Source: a virus
Length of the DNA: 36,403 nt
Virus record (IMG/VR): IMGVR_UViG_3300009086_000844
Coordinates: 1-36,403 of that record
Strand: one strand, 5' to 3'
Numbering within the stretch: the stretch's first letter is position 1; each line of letters starts with the position of its first letter. The notes below the pieces were generated by a model that made no database searches, was not told the origin of the DNA, and saw only the letters and a list, made by a program, of their open reading frames with translations. Positions 7,398-15,276 of the stretch are shown here, one piece after another. Made by a program: the position numbers and the translations under genes.

Positions 7398-8405
7398 TTA
7401 TTCATTTATTAATGCTCCTTGGTATGGTGTGTTCAACCATTTAGCATAACTATCTGCTTGATCACTGATTCTGTTAAGTTCATATTTCCCACAGAACCTC
7501 ATAAAATGCACACCAACTTGTGCTACTTCCTTCTTATCATTGACGCCTTTCTTTACAACAATGTCAGTATTATCTCTGAATAATTTAGGCTGTGCTGTAA
7601 GATCGATCAGTGTACGATTGCGTTCATAATCATCACGTACTCTGTGTTCGACTTCATTGTGATCAGTCCAACGTTGTAACATGATGTTATTCCAGTTGAA
7701 ACCACCTTTGTCTTTATCAGCAAATGCTTCTAACAAACCTGTCTTGTTCTTAGTACCCTTCTTACGTACACCAGGATATGCACTAAACACATTATCACTA
7801 GTGTCACCACGCATACACTTCTCAAACAATAGATACTGAGGGTCTTCTAGTGTCTTATGTTCTTTAGTCTTCTTGTCAATGACTGGACGACCTTTATCAT
7901 CAAAATAGCCATCAATAGTAATTAGATTCTTAGTAACACCATTGTACATATGAACAGACTCTGATAACAACTGTAGATAGTCAGTGTCAGTTGATATAAT
8001 TATATGTTCATCATTAGGGTGTAGAGCGGCGAATCGTGCTATGCAATCATCAGCCTCAGCCTGAGGATCACGTAAAACTGTTACATTAGTTTTCTCAGTT
8101 AAAAATTTAATCAATGACTCGTAAGTCTCCCAGAACATTTCGCTCTCTTCGACCTCAGCCTCAGTCATGTCTTGTTCTTTGACTTTACGTGTTGCCTTGT
8201 AAGGCGTGTAAAAATCCTTACGCCATGAACGACCTTCTAAACAAAAGACTACATGATCGACACCATAATTACGAACTGCTTGGTTGACTGACCCTAGAGT
8301 CAGATGCAATGCCATGCCTATCTTTTCCCAAGTATCTGCATTACGTGATGCAACATGCTTGGCACGAAAGAATGTATTCATTGTGTCTATTAGTGCGTAT
8401 TTCAT
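7398..8405 (-). CDS. RNase H / 5'-3' exonuclease (FEN family)
   Basis: The enzyme should remove RNA primers and 5' flaps during lagging-strand synthesis, as T4 RNase H does. Metal-binding acidic motifs of the FEN/PIN family are visible: an N-terminal LIDTMNTFFRA, AEADDCIAR around residue 116, STDTDYLQLL around 138, and CMRGDTSDNV around 197 followed by the helix-hairpin-helix-like VRKKGTKNKTG. The length, 335 aa, is close to T4 RNase H (305 aa). Both a sigma70-type promoter (8440-8468) and a late motif (8419-8426) lie upstream, so expression may span early and late phases. Confidence 0.9.
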   Translation of the reverse strand: MKYALIDTMNTFFRAKHVASRNADTWEKIGMALHLTLGSVNQAVRNYGVDHVVFCLEGRSWRKDFYTPYKATRKVKEQDMTEAEVEESEMFWETYESLIKFLTEKTNVTVLRDPQAEADDCIARFAALHPNDEHIIISTDTDYLQLLSESVHMYNGVTKNLITIDGYFDDKGRPVIDKKTKEHKTLEDPQYLLFEKCMRGDTSDNVFSAYPGVRKKGTKNKTGLLEAFADKDKGGFNWNNIMLQRWTDHNEVEHRVRDDYERNRTLIDLTAQPKLFRDNTDIVVKKGVNDKKEVAQVGVHFMRFCGKYELNRISDQADSYAKWLNTPYQGALINE

Positions 8406-8418
8406 ATACCAGTACTCT

Positions 8419-8426
8419 TATTTATC
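8419..8426 (-). promoter_or_regulatory. Late promoter GATAAATA
   Basis: The exact octamer lies 13 bases before the exonuclease ATG and downstream of the sigma70-type promoter, giving two stacked promoters for one gene. Confidence 0.55.
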
Positions 8427-8439
8427 ATAATATGAGTGT

Positions 8440-8468
8440 ATTATACGCAATAACTTAGCAGATTGCAA
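8440..8468 (-). promoter_or_regulatory. Sigma70-type promoter TTGCAA-17-TATAAT
   Basis: TTGCAA (8463-8468) and a perfect TATAAT (8440-8445) on the minus strand are 17 bases apart, upstream of the exonuclease gene. Confidence 0.75.
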
Positions 8469-8492
8469 GCCTTTATGGGTAAAAAGGGTAAA

Positions 8493-8813
8493 TTAAATAA
8501 TTGGGGGAGGGGTAGGCGGAATATATGCTTGTACACCAGAGTCTTTTGTAGGCTCGACAAAACCTTCTGCTTGTGCTACTTCTTTGTTATCAAAGAACTT
8601 ATACATTTCTTCTATCAAAAATGCCCTAGCCTCAGGGTTAGATAAGTCCATTCTACGTTCATTGATAAGAGTGGTTTGATGTGACTTCCATGCATCAAAT
8701 GCTTTCTGAGATACAGTTTCTAATAAGTCTTTACCTGCTTGTCCTGGTAAAGGTGGAAAGGACATTGCTGGTAATTCTTCTTGGTATTTTTTACAAAAGA
8801 CTACTGTTTCCAT
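8493..8813 (-). CDS. YggX-like Fe(II)-trafficking / oxidative-damage protection protein
   Basis: YggX proteins bind iron, protect Fe-S clusters from oxidation and aid iron delivery. This protein has the family's hallmarks: the N-terminal VFCKKYQEELPAM with the conserved Cys7, PLPGQAGKDLLETVSQKAFDAW, then LINERRMDLSNPEAR, then EEMYKFFDNKE. The order matches E. coli YggX (91 aa); here there is a proline-rich tail ending TPPPII. It is coupled by TAATG to the gene at 8813. A cellular iron-handling gene on a phage is unusual; with IscU at 14779 it suggests the phage supports Fe-S enzymes such as QueE. The family call is firm; the role is inferred. Confidence 0.88.
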   Translation of the reverse strand: METVVFCKKYQEELPAMSFPPLPGQAGKDLLETVSQKAFDAWKSHQTTLINERRMDLSNPEARAFLIEEMYKFFDNKEVAQAEGFVEPTKDSGVQAYIPPTPPPII

Positions 8814-9235
8814 TATTGTACCTCTGAGCGGCCATCGCCTAAATCTTTCTTTGTAACTACTCGCATTTCTGCACCTGTGATAGGATCAATATCTCTGTTT
8901 CTATTCTGAGGATCTGCTTGATCTTGTTCGTAGACTTCTAATGCAATGTTTCGACATACAGTCTGAAACCACCTATCTACAAGTTCTTCATCAGTATCGT
9001 CTTCTTTTACTTTGTATCCTTGCTTGATAAGATTCAATACAAACTTATCATTCCAATCCATTTCAAATGCACCGTTATTAATATCTTCAGGATCAAGTTG
9101 CATGTCTAAGATAGATACCCATGGTTCTCCAGCCCTAGTTGCCTTTTCCTTCTCACTAAGTTTAGGTACTGATTTCTTTTTCGGTGCTGGTTCGGGTTTT
9201 TTCTTACCGAACATATTTTTTATATTTTCAAACAT
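8813..9235 (-). CDS. Conserved phage hypothetical protein, 140 aa
   Basis: The gene lies between UvdE (stop directly before its ATG) and the YggX-like gene (TAATG overlap). The N-terminus is basic and proline/lysine-rich (KNMFGKKKPEPAPKKK) and looks like a flexible tail. The rest is acidic and helical (DTDEELVDRWFQTVCRNIALEVY). No membrane segment or catalytic motif is seen. I do not recognise a functional family. Confidence 0.75.
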   Translation of the reverse strand: MFENIKNMFGKKKPEPAPKKKSVPKLSEKEKATRAGEPWVSILDMQLDPEDINNGAFEMDWNDKFVLNLIKQGYKVKEDDTDEELVDRWFQTVCRNIALEVYEQDQADPQNRNRDIDPITGAEMRVVTKKDLGDGRSEVQ

Positions 9236-10261
9236 TTAATCCCTCTCTGTCATATACTTATCATGCAATTTGAATGACGCAAGATTTTTACCTTTAGACT
9301 CGCACATAATGTCAGCCCATGCTAGATGATCAAGTGCCCACTCGTTTGCTGGATTGTTCCAGAAGTATTCAGAATGAGCCCTGAGTTTTTGCTTCTTGTA
9401 GCCTGACTCTAGTAGTGTATCTAACTGGGGTAATTCATCAGCATTGTGACCTACAAGACAATCCTCACGTGATACTGAGTAATGAATGACAGGACGAACA
9501 CCACGCCATGAATCAATTATACGCTTACATCGATCATCGGTTGGTAGAATGTATTCTCCGTCTTTGACCCAGTGATGGTGTATGTCCAGTACGAGTGCAA
9601 GATGATCGGCGAGTTCGAGGCTGGCGTCAAGTCCCCAAGACATCTCATCGTTTTCGATTGTGATTGTGTTACGTGCCTCGGGTGAAAGTCTAGGTAAGAC
9701 ATCAATGATACCTTGGGGACCTTTCTTGCCCGAGATGTGTACATTGATCTTAAAGTCCTGAAATGATCGACCGTAGCCCATTGCCCTTGCCATATCAACA
9801 TGATACTCAAACTCCGTTATACTGTTATTTACTATGCCTTCACTGGCTGATGCAAGAACTGTAAACTGACCTGGATGAAACGATAGCCTGACATTGTTTG
9901 TACGTGCAACCTCACCGATAGGCGCACATAGTTGCTCCATACGATTACGAACGTCAGTCTGTTTGTAGAAGTATGCGAATTCAGGATGACTGTAGCCACA
10001 TAGCATGTCACTGGTTAGACGTACCATACGTAATGATTGGGGTAATGTAGCGACCTTAGATACAAGATTGTATGTATTAGTCAGATTACGCTCCATGATG
10101 TCCCACATTTTTTGCTCTGCGAGATCAGGATTGTTACGTAACCACGTGAGTGTAGTGGTACCCGTATTGAGTCCCTCTGTAGAAACCATTTGTTGCTTAT
10201 GATTGATTTCTGACCATTTACATGCGAAGCCAATCCTTTTAATATTATTATCTGTAAACAT
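9236..10261 (-). CDS. UV damage endonuclease (UvdE/UvsE family)
   Basis: UvdE enzymes are metal-dependent TIM-barrel endonucleases that nick 5' of UV photoproducts. The protein begins with the family-like RIGFACKWSEIN and contains RLSFHPGQFTVLAS, TIENDEMSWG and VLDIHHHWVKDG, the His/Glu/Asp metal-site segments expected in this barrel. The length of 341 aa matches bacterial UvdE. A repair enzyme fits a virus of sunlit surface water. It is transcribed divergently from the plus-strand GP88 gene, with a 38-base gap between the two. Confidence 0.92.
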   Translation of the reverse strand: MFTDNNIKRIGFACKWSEINHKQQMVSTEGLNTGTTTLTWLRNNPDLAEQKMWDIMERNLTNTYNLVSKVATLPQSLRMVRLTSDMLCGYSHPEFAYFYKQTDVRNRMEQLCAPIGEVARTNNVRLSFHPGQFTVLASASEGIVNNSITEFEYHVDMARAMGYGRSFQDFKINVHISGKKGPQGIIDVLPRLSPEARNTITIENDEMSWGLDASLELADHLALVLDIHHHWVKDGEYILPTDDRCKRIIDSWRGVRPVIHYSVSREDCLVGHNADELPQLDTLLESGYKKQKLRAHSEYFWNNPANEWALDHLAWADIMCESKGKNLASFKLHDKYMTERD

Positions 10262-10262
10262 T

Positions 10263-10270
10263 GATAAATA
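10263..10270 (+). promoter_or_regulatory. Late promoter GATAAATA (plus strand)
   Basis: The octamer GATAAATA, followed by CTC, lies 29 bases before the ATG of the GP88-domain gene. It is the only late motif seen on the plus strand, and it faces the only large plus-strand gene pair. Confidence 0.65.
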
Positions 10271-10299
10271 CTCTTATAAAGTGACGGAAAAATAAACCT

Positions 10300-12078
10300 A
10301 TGAGTGATATACGAAACATACTGAATATTATAAACGAAAGTGAGGGTGATGTCAAATCTAATTTACCCGAAGCTAATCCGGGTGTAACGTCAGATTTAGT
10401 AAAAACCACAGCAAAGTTTCAAGGACGCTCAGATGGTTCTAATGACGGCATGTCTAATGATTTTGAAGTAATGTCTTTAGAAGATTTCTTACTAGATAAT
10501 GGCGTAGAACCTGATGAAGATGCAGAAGAATTGGCTATCAAACAACAAGCCCGGGCTGATGGAGATGATGAAGCAGAAGATTTAGAAGAATTCTATGTAC
10601 CTCCCTACAATAATAACAAGAACATAAGACCAGCAAATCAGAGATCATCTGGTAGATGTGAAAAATGTAGAGGAGATGGAACAATACTCAATCCTCAAAG
10701 AACAGACGTTATGGTTTGCCCAGAATGTAGTGGAGCAGGATTCTTTGGAGATACAACGAATCGCAGAGAACCAGCAGATACATATACTGAGGGTTTAGGA
10801 AAGGATGGTAAAGGACCTGCTGTTAAGTATAAAGATAGCACTCAAGCAGATTTAGATCAAAGAATTGCAAATGCAAGTCCACCTAAAAGAGATAAGGAAG
10901 AGGCTTCAGCAGATGAAGGCGAAGTTGCTAGACATTTAAGACACATGAGACAACTCTCAGGTCAATCAAAAATCGATGAAGTACTTGATGCTCAATCTCG
11001 TAAATTAGGTGGTAAAGAATTAACTGATTACTTAGATAGAATTCTAGCAAAACAAAAAGGTAAGACAGATAAGTACAAACTTCCGTATGTACACAGATCA
11101 TTAGTCAAAGACCTTATTCCAATTGTTGACCAAGAAAAGAATCCATATGACTTAGATAAGTTAGCAAAAGACATTACAGTGCGTCCAACTAAGTTACTTA
11201 AGCAAAATGAAAAGATGCAACACAGTGATGGTACAACTAGTATCTTCTATAATGTGGGTATTCCTGCTTTAACCGGACTAGGTTATGATGAAGAAAAACA
11301 AGAATTTGCTATTGTAAATACATGCCCAGGAGCAGGAGAGTGTAAGACATTCTGTTATGCTTTAAAAGGTGGATATGTACAATGGAGAGCATCATCATTA
11401 AGTCAAACACGTATACTTAACTACTTATGGAATGACCCTGACGGATTCATGGAACAGTTATCTACAGAAATTGACAGAGAAAACAGAAAAGCAGATGCTA
11501 AACAAGGTAAACATAAAGTTACTATTCGTTGGCATGATGCTGGTGATTTCTTCTCAGACAAATATTTAGAAATGGCTTATAAACTAGCCGCAACTCATCC
11601 TACTGTAGACTTCTATGCATATACTAAAATAGCAGACGTTGCAGGTTCAGTTCAAAATAGACCACCCAACTTTAAGATTAACTTCTCAATGGGTGCTAGA
11701 AGAGGTGAAGAGAAACGTGTAGACTTCGGTGTAACAAAGCATTCTTCAGTTGTTCCTAAAGATATCTTTAATGATCTTATTCAGAAAGATGGTAACAAAA
11801 TTATCAAAGATAAAGACGGCAAAATTCAATGGAATAGTCCTGAAGATTGGGAAACATTCAAAGAAAGACTAGCAAACAAATATTCAATAAATCCACAGTC
11901 TATTATTAGTTATTCAGAAATGATGGATATACCATTAGGTTCTCGTACTAAAGGCGACAATGCAGATGGTGCAAGAGGATTTAAAAATGATTTATGGAAT
12001 GTTGTAGTTGCTCCAGGTGATGGAGATGATTCAGCCAATCGTGCAGACGTGCTTGGCACTTACTTGTTAATGCACTAG
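10300..12078 (+). CDS. GP88-domain protein with DnaJ-type zinc finger; possible internal virion protein
   Basis: The first 16 residues contain NIINES, similar to capsid-targeting leaders of T4 internal proteins. Residues 120-148 hold two CxxC-x-G pairs (CEKCRGDG, CPECSGAG) like a DnaJ zinc finger. Residues 340-355 read NTCPGAGECKTFCYAL and residues 408-419 TIRWHDAGDFFS, followed by FYAYTK; this set of motifs matches the phage 'gene product 88' (GP88) family, whose biochemical role is not established. Acidic linkers connect the parts. The gene is read from a late promoter and followed 8 bases later by the lipase gene, so late expression is likely. The GP88 call is fairly secure; virion location is inference. 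Confidence 0.75.
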   Translation: MSDIRNILNIINESEGDVKSNLPEANPGVTSDLVKTTAKFQGRSDGSNDGMSNDFEVMSLEDFLLDNGVEPDEDAEELAIKQQARADGDDEAEDLEEFYVPPYNNNKNIRPANQRSSGRCEKCRGDGTILNPQRTDVMVCPECSGAGFFGDTTNRREPADTYTEGLGKDGKGPAVKYKDSTQADLDQRIANASPPKRDKEEASADEGEVARHLRHMRQLSGQSKIDEVLDAQSRKLGGKELTDYLDRILAKQKGKTDKYKLPYVHRSLVKDLIPIVDQEKNPYDLDKLAKDITVRPTKLLKQNEKMQHSDGTTSIFYNVGIPALTGLGYDEEKQEFAIVNTCPGAGECKTFCYALKGGYVQWRASSLSQTRILNYLWNDPDGFMEQLSTEIDRENRKADAKQGKHKVTIRWHDAGDFFSDKYLEMAYKLAATHPTVDFYAYTKIADVAGSVQNRPPNFKINFSMGARRGEEKRVDFGVTKHSSVVPKDIFNDLIQKDGNKIIKDKDGKIQWNSPEDWETFKERLANKYSINPQSIISYSEMMDIPLGSRTKGDNADGARGFKNDLWNVVVAPGDGDDSANRADVLGTYLLMH

Positions 12079-12086
12079 GATTCTTT

Positions 12087-13376
12087 ATGATTCACTATCC
12101 AGAAGGACATGAATTTCCAAGAGTCGATAAACTAGAATACTTAAATCAACAACAAAAATGTAGTCTCTTAGTAGATGTTGGTAGTCAAATGGCAAAAGAC
12201 TGGGAGTATGCAGGGACGCCAGGCAATCGTAATGACAAGCCTTTTGCATGGACACCCAGATCAACATGCGAAGCCGACTCTGCGACAACACCTGTCGCAA
12301 TACCAGTCTATGGTGCAGAATACAAAAACTTTAATATTGATTACAACCTTATTTGGACCGTTTACTCAGGTGGATTAGGTCTAGTAAATTCAGGCCCAGC
12401 CGCATTTATTGCAACTGAAAATGGACATCCTCATACTGCTTACATAGTGTTCAGAGGAACTCTTGGTTTAACTGATCTTATTATCGATGGAAAGTTTCAA
12501 CTTGTTCCAAATCCAATTACTAAAGATCCAGCAGACGGATTCGCACATGAAGGCTTCAGTGAATACTTTGAAGGATTAGGAATTGTTGCTGGTGGGTATA
12601 GACCAAAAGAAGGTTCGAATGTACCTGCAGGACCTACATTATATGATGCATTAAATGCACTACCAGGCAAAGGTATCAAACATCTTGTAGTCACTGGACA
12701 TAGTTTAGGCTCTGCTGTCTCTACATTAGTAGCGGCTTTTGCAGTTCACTTAGATATCTTTGAAACAGTAAGAGGGTCTGTAAGTGCTAGTCCAAGAGTA
12801 TGCAATCCATTGATGAAAATTTGGTTTGAAGGTTTACAAGACAAACAAGGTAATGATCTTCAACATAGATTTTGGAGACTAACTAATACAAAAGACGGTG
12901 TCCCTGACTTACCAAGCGAATCAATGCCAGGTGGTATTGAATACAGAGATGTTGGTCGCTATGTTTGGTTTGAAGCAGACTATAATGCAGATGCTGATGG
13001 TGTCACTGTACCACCTGGACAAAAAATCGGAACAACTGTTAATGCAGGTAGTTTTGTTATCGGCACTTATTATGCAATTAAAACTCAAGGTCTGATTGGT
13101 AAAACAGATTTTACATTGATTGGTGCAGTAGAGAATGAACCTGGTGTTATCTTTAAAGCAACTGGTGTTGGAACAGGCAATGGTAAAGCAGATATTGCTA
13201 ACTTGTTACAAGCAAACCCTAATCATAATCCATGTTGTTGCTATAGTTATGCAATCAATCATCCAGAAGATACATATAACCGATCGTTCAACACACCCGG
13301 AGATGAGTTCGGTGGTGACTGTCATTTTCCTATTATTCCTGCTAGAACAAGCAGTGCTAGTAGCCCAACTGGTTAG
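12087..13376 (+). CDS. Class 3 lipase-like protein with an inserted phage structural domain
   Basis: A lipase/esterase alpha/beta-hydrolase: AYIVFRGT near 118-125, the nucleophile elbow GHSLG at 204-208 (Ser206), the likely catalytic Asp270 in TKDGVPDLP, and a likely His392 in INHPEDTY, in the order used by fungal-type class 3 lipases. Between Asp and His, residues about 305-367 form a separate module (NAGSFVIGTYYAI, TDFTLIGAVEN, ATGVGTGNGKA) that looks like a repeat common in marine phage tail and structural proteins. There is no signal peptide. It is in an operon with the GP88 gene under a late promoter, so a virion-borne enzyme acting on the host surface is plausible. It ends convergently, overlapping the epimerase stop. 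Confidence 0.82.
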   Translation: MIHYPEGHEFPRVDKLEYLNQQQKCSLLVDVGSQMAKDWEYAGTPGNRNDKPFAWTPRSTCEADSATTPVAIPVYGAEYKNFNIDYNLIWTVYSGGLGLVNSGPAAFIATENGHPHTAYIVFRGTLGLTDLIIDGKFQLVPNPITKDPADGFAHEGFSEYFEGLGIVAGGYRPKEGSNVPAGPTLYDALNALPGKGIKHLVVTGHSLGSAVSTLVAAFAVHLDIFETVRGSVSASPRVCNPLMKIWFEGLQDKQGNDLQHRFWRLTNTKDGVPDLPSESMPGGIEYRDVGRYVWFEADYNADADGVTVPPGQKIGTTVNAGSFVIGTYYAIKTQGLIGKTDFTLIGAVENEPGVIFKATGVGTGNGKADIANLLQANPNHNPCCCYSYAINHPEDTYNRSFNTPGDEFGGDCHFPIIPARTSSASSPTG

Positions 13377-14233
13377 AGTTTAAGCAGTTCCTCAAAACTA
13401 TACAGATTTGTCATATACGTTGATCTATCTTTAAGAACAGTCTCAATCAAATCGCCTTGTCTACGAGGTCCATACTTGATAGCAAAGTCAACGTTGTTAA
13501 CTTCTTTAAACTTCTCTGCAATCTCAGTAACACTTCTACCCACACCATGTCCTAGACATTCGATACTGTTTGAAGGCTTGTCAATTGCTTTTGATAATGA
13601 TTCACATATTTCCATAACATGTACATAGTCTCTAAGACATGTTCCGTCAGGTGTATCATAGTCATTGCCAAAGATTGTTAGTTCTTTAGTGTCAATAGCA
13701 TTAACAAGATTATACATTAGTCCATCAGGGTTGGTTGCAGGGAATCCAGCAGTACCAATCACGTTGTAGAATCTAAAGATTGAAAAGTCTTTTGGATTAC
13801 GTTTCATACAGTATTCTATAATACAGTCTTCTGCCGCACGTTTAGAGACACCATACGGGTCGTAACAATGTTCTGCTACACCAGTAGATGCAAAGATAAA
13901 ATTGTTAGTCTTTACTTTAGACAATACATTCATTGTGCCATTGACATTAGTAATGTAGTAACTGATAGGCATTTCTTTGCTTTCATTGACTCTTACTTTA
14001 CCAGCAAGATGTATGACTGCATCAAACTCCTCTTCGAAGTCCTCTGGAAAAGGTTGATTGATATCGAAAGGTAGATATTGAAAAAGATGATCTAAGTTAG
14101 ACTCATCAGGATTAGTAGCATGATGAGGGAAGTTAATATCTAAACACCATACTCTATGTCCTTGCGATTGCAATAGAGTTGTTAGATGTGATCCTATATA
14201 ACCTGCACCACCTGTAATTAATACTTTGCTCAT
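13373..14233 (-). CDS. NAD-dependent sugar epimerase (GalE-like SDR)
   Basis: This extended short-chain dehydrogenase acts on nucleotide sugars, probably as a UDP-glucose 4-epimerase or related enzyme. The NAD-binding GGAGYIGSH is at residues 7-15, an ASTGVAEH serine segment is central, and the catalytic YGVSK (Tyr-x-x-x-Lys) follows; RFYNVIG is typical of the family. At 286 aa it is shorter than GalE (about 338 aa), with a reduced C-terminal substrate lobe, so substrate is uncertain. The start overlaps the stop of the upstream gene (ATGA). It belongs with the other sugar-nucleotide genes here. Confidence 0.88.
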   Translation of the reverse strand: MSKVLITGGAGYIGSHLTTLLQSQGHRVWCLDINFPHHATNPDESNLDHLFQYLPFDINQPFPEDFEEEFDAVIHLAGKVRVNESKEMPISYYITNVNGTMNVLSKVKTNNFIFASTGVAEHCYDPYGVSKRAAEDCIIEYCMKRNPKDFSIFRFYNVIGTAGFPATNPDGLMYNLVNAIDTKELTIFGNDYDTPDGTCLRDYVHVMEICESLSKAIDKPSNSIECLGHGVGRSVTEIAEKFKEVNNVDFAIKYGPRRQGDLIETVLKDRSTYMTNLYSFEELLKL

Positions 14234-14454
14234 AGTTTGATCGCCAATAGTAAAAGGATTGCTACTAATAATACGTTAGTCATAAAAATACCTATTGCTA
14301 ATATTGTGTGATACCATATCCATCTTGTCTTGTATGCGTTTTCAATCGTTAGTTCAGCAGGATCTACATCATCCTTCATCATGTCTATAATGACCGTTTC
14401 TTTTTTGACCTCTGGTTCTGGCTTCTTCCAAAACGGTGTATCATACCACGCCAT
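14230..14454 (-). CDS. Small membrane protein, 74 aa
   Basis: The N-terminal 45 residues are polar and acidic. Residues about 49-72 form one hydrophobic helix (ILAIGIFMTNVLLVAILLLLA), suggesting a C-terminally anchored inner-membrane protein. GAGG lies a few bases before the ATG. It is the first gene after the promoter at 14486-14514 and is coupled to the epimerase. Function unknown. Confidence 0.75.
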   Translation of the reverse strand: MAWYDTPFWKKPEPEVKKETVIIDMMKDDVDPAELTIENAYKTRWIWYHTILAIGIFMTNVLLVAILLLLAIKL

Positions 14455-14485
14455 CTGCGTACCTCTTTCTTAGTTAGTAATTAGT

Positions 14486-14514
14486 ATTGTATATGGAAAA
14501 GGGCCTGATGTCAA
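14486..14514 (-). promoter_or_regulatory. Sigma70-type promoter TTGACA-17-TACAAT
   Basis: TTGACA (14509-14514) and TACAAT (14486-14491) on the minus strand are 17 bases apart. The -35 box begins inside the loop of the hairpin at 14498-14521. Confidence 0.85.
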
Positions 14515-14521
14515 GCCCTTT
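14498..14521 (-). terminator. Hairpin terminator overlapping promoter
   Basis: On the minus strand AAAGGGC (14515-14521) pairs with GCCCTTT (14498-14504) over 7 bp with a 10-base loop, followed by TCC after the T-run. It lies 14 bases past the stop of the gene at 14536. On the plus strand the same stem is followed by GTTT. The loop contains the -35 box of the next promoter. Confidence 0.65.
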
Positions 14522-14535
14522 GTTTACCAAATTGT

Positions 14536-14757
14536 TTAGACGATTGATTCTTTGTCTTTTGTAGTCCACTGAATCTTAACGCCTCTGCGTTCTAACTCTC
14601 TAATGCATTTTGCTCTGCGTTTTTTATTAGGTCTATCTGAATTGATTTCTTTGAATAAGTCTTCTTTAGATATTCCTTTGATATAGTAATTAGTTGTTAC
14701 TAACTTACCTGTTCCTCTTTCTCTAATCGTTTGCGATTTCTGATATTTCGTTGGCAT
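14536..14757 (-). CDS. Conserved T4-like phage small basic protein, 73 aa
   Basis: A short basic protein. The N-terminus (IRERGTGKLVTTNYYIKGIS) suggests a beta hairpin and the C-terminus a basic helix (KKRRAKCIRELERRG) suitable for nucleic-acid binding. I recall similar small proteins in T4-like phages, without known function. A GGAGAG ribosome binding site precedes the ATG. It follows IscU and ends the transcription unit at the hairpin 14498-14521. Confidence 0.75.
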   Translation of the reverse strand: MPTKYQKSQTIRERGTGKLVTTNYYIKGISKEDLFKEINSDRPNKKRRAKCIRELERRGVKIQWTTKDKESIV

Positions 14758-14778
14758 TTCTCTCCGTGGTTGTGTGTG

Positions 14779-15270
14779 TTAAATTTCGACTGTAGTAGTC
14801 GGCTCCTCTATTTGAAGTAATCCTGCTGGTGGGTTATTATGCCCAATCATGCTATCACTACTTCCAATAAACTCTTCTCGCTTTGAATCCCAATTCTTTA
14901 AAGCATCTTTGATACTTGCTTCTGCTAATACTGAACAATGCAGTTTAATTGGTGGCAACTCTAAGGCCGCCGCGATGTCTTTATCTTTAATAAGTTGTGC
15001 TTCTGCTACAGTTTTACCTTTTAACATTTCCACGAACATTGTTGAACTTGCTATTGCTGAACCACAGCCATATGTTTTAAACTTAACATCAACGATTTTC
15101 TCATTTTTGTCTAATTTGAGTTGTAGTTTCATAACATCACCACATGCTGGTGCGCCAGTCATGCCTGTTGCTACGTCTGCATCTTTAGGATCAAATCTTC
15201 CTACTGCGTGTTTTTCTGGATTGTTTAAAACGTCTTCGAATCTATCTACTACTTTTGTTGAATATGCCAT
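14779..15270 (-). CDS. iscU: IscU-type Fe-S cluster scaffold protein
   Basis: IscU assembles [2Fe-2S]/[4Fe-4S] clusters and passes them to target proteins. The three ligand cysteines and their contexts are intact: GAPACGDVMKL (Cys43, with Asp45), KTYGCGSAIASS (Cys69) and KLHCSVLAEASIKDAL (Cys112). The LPPIK motif at 105-109 matches the HscA-binding LPPVK of cellular IscU. The bacterial protein is about 128 aa; here a 30-residue tail is added (MIGHNNPPAGLL...). No IscS or HscA is seen, so host partners would be needed. It lies two genes downstream of QueE, an Fe-S enzyme, in the same direction. The scaffold assignment is firm. Confidence 0.95.
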   Translation of the reverse strand: MAYSTKVVDRFEDVLNNPEKHAVGRFDPKDADVATGMTGAPACGDVMKLQLKLDKNEKIVDVKFKTYGCGSAIASSTMFVEMLKGKTVAEAQLIKDKDIAAALELPPIKLHCSVLAEASIKDALKNWDSKREEFIGSSDSMIGHNNPPAGLLQIEEPTTTVEI

Positions 15271-15276
15271 GTTACC

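Noticed and set aside
8463-8645. Plus-strand 60-codon ORF
   Set aside because: It is antisense to the YggX-like gene, which has clear family motifs, and begins within the exonuclease promoter.
9517-9810. Second minus-strand frame inside UvdE
   Set aside because: UvdE is complete in another frame with all its motifs; this is an alternative-frame shadow.
12085-12300. Minus-strand frame opposite the lipase start
   Set aside because: The plus-strand lipase has coherent domain structure across this interval; no promoter or ribosome binding site supports the antisense frame.
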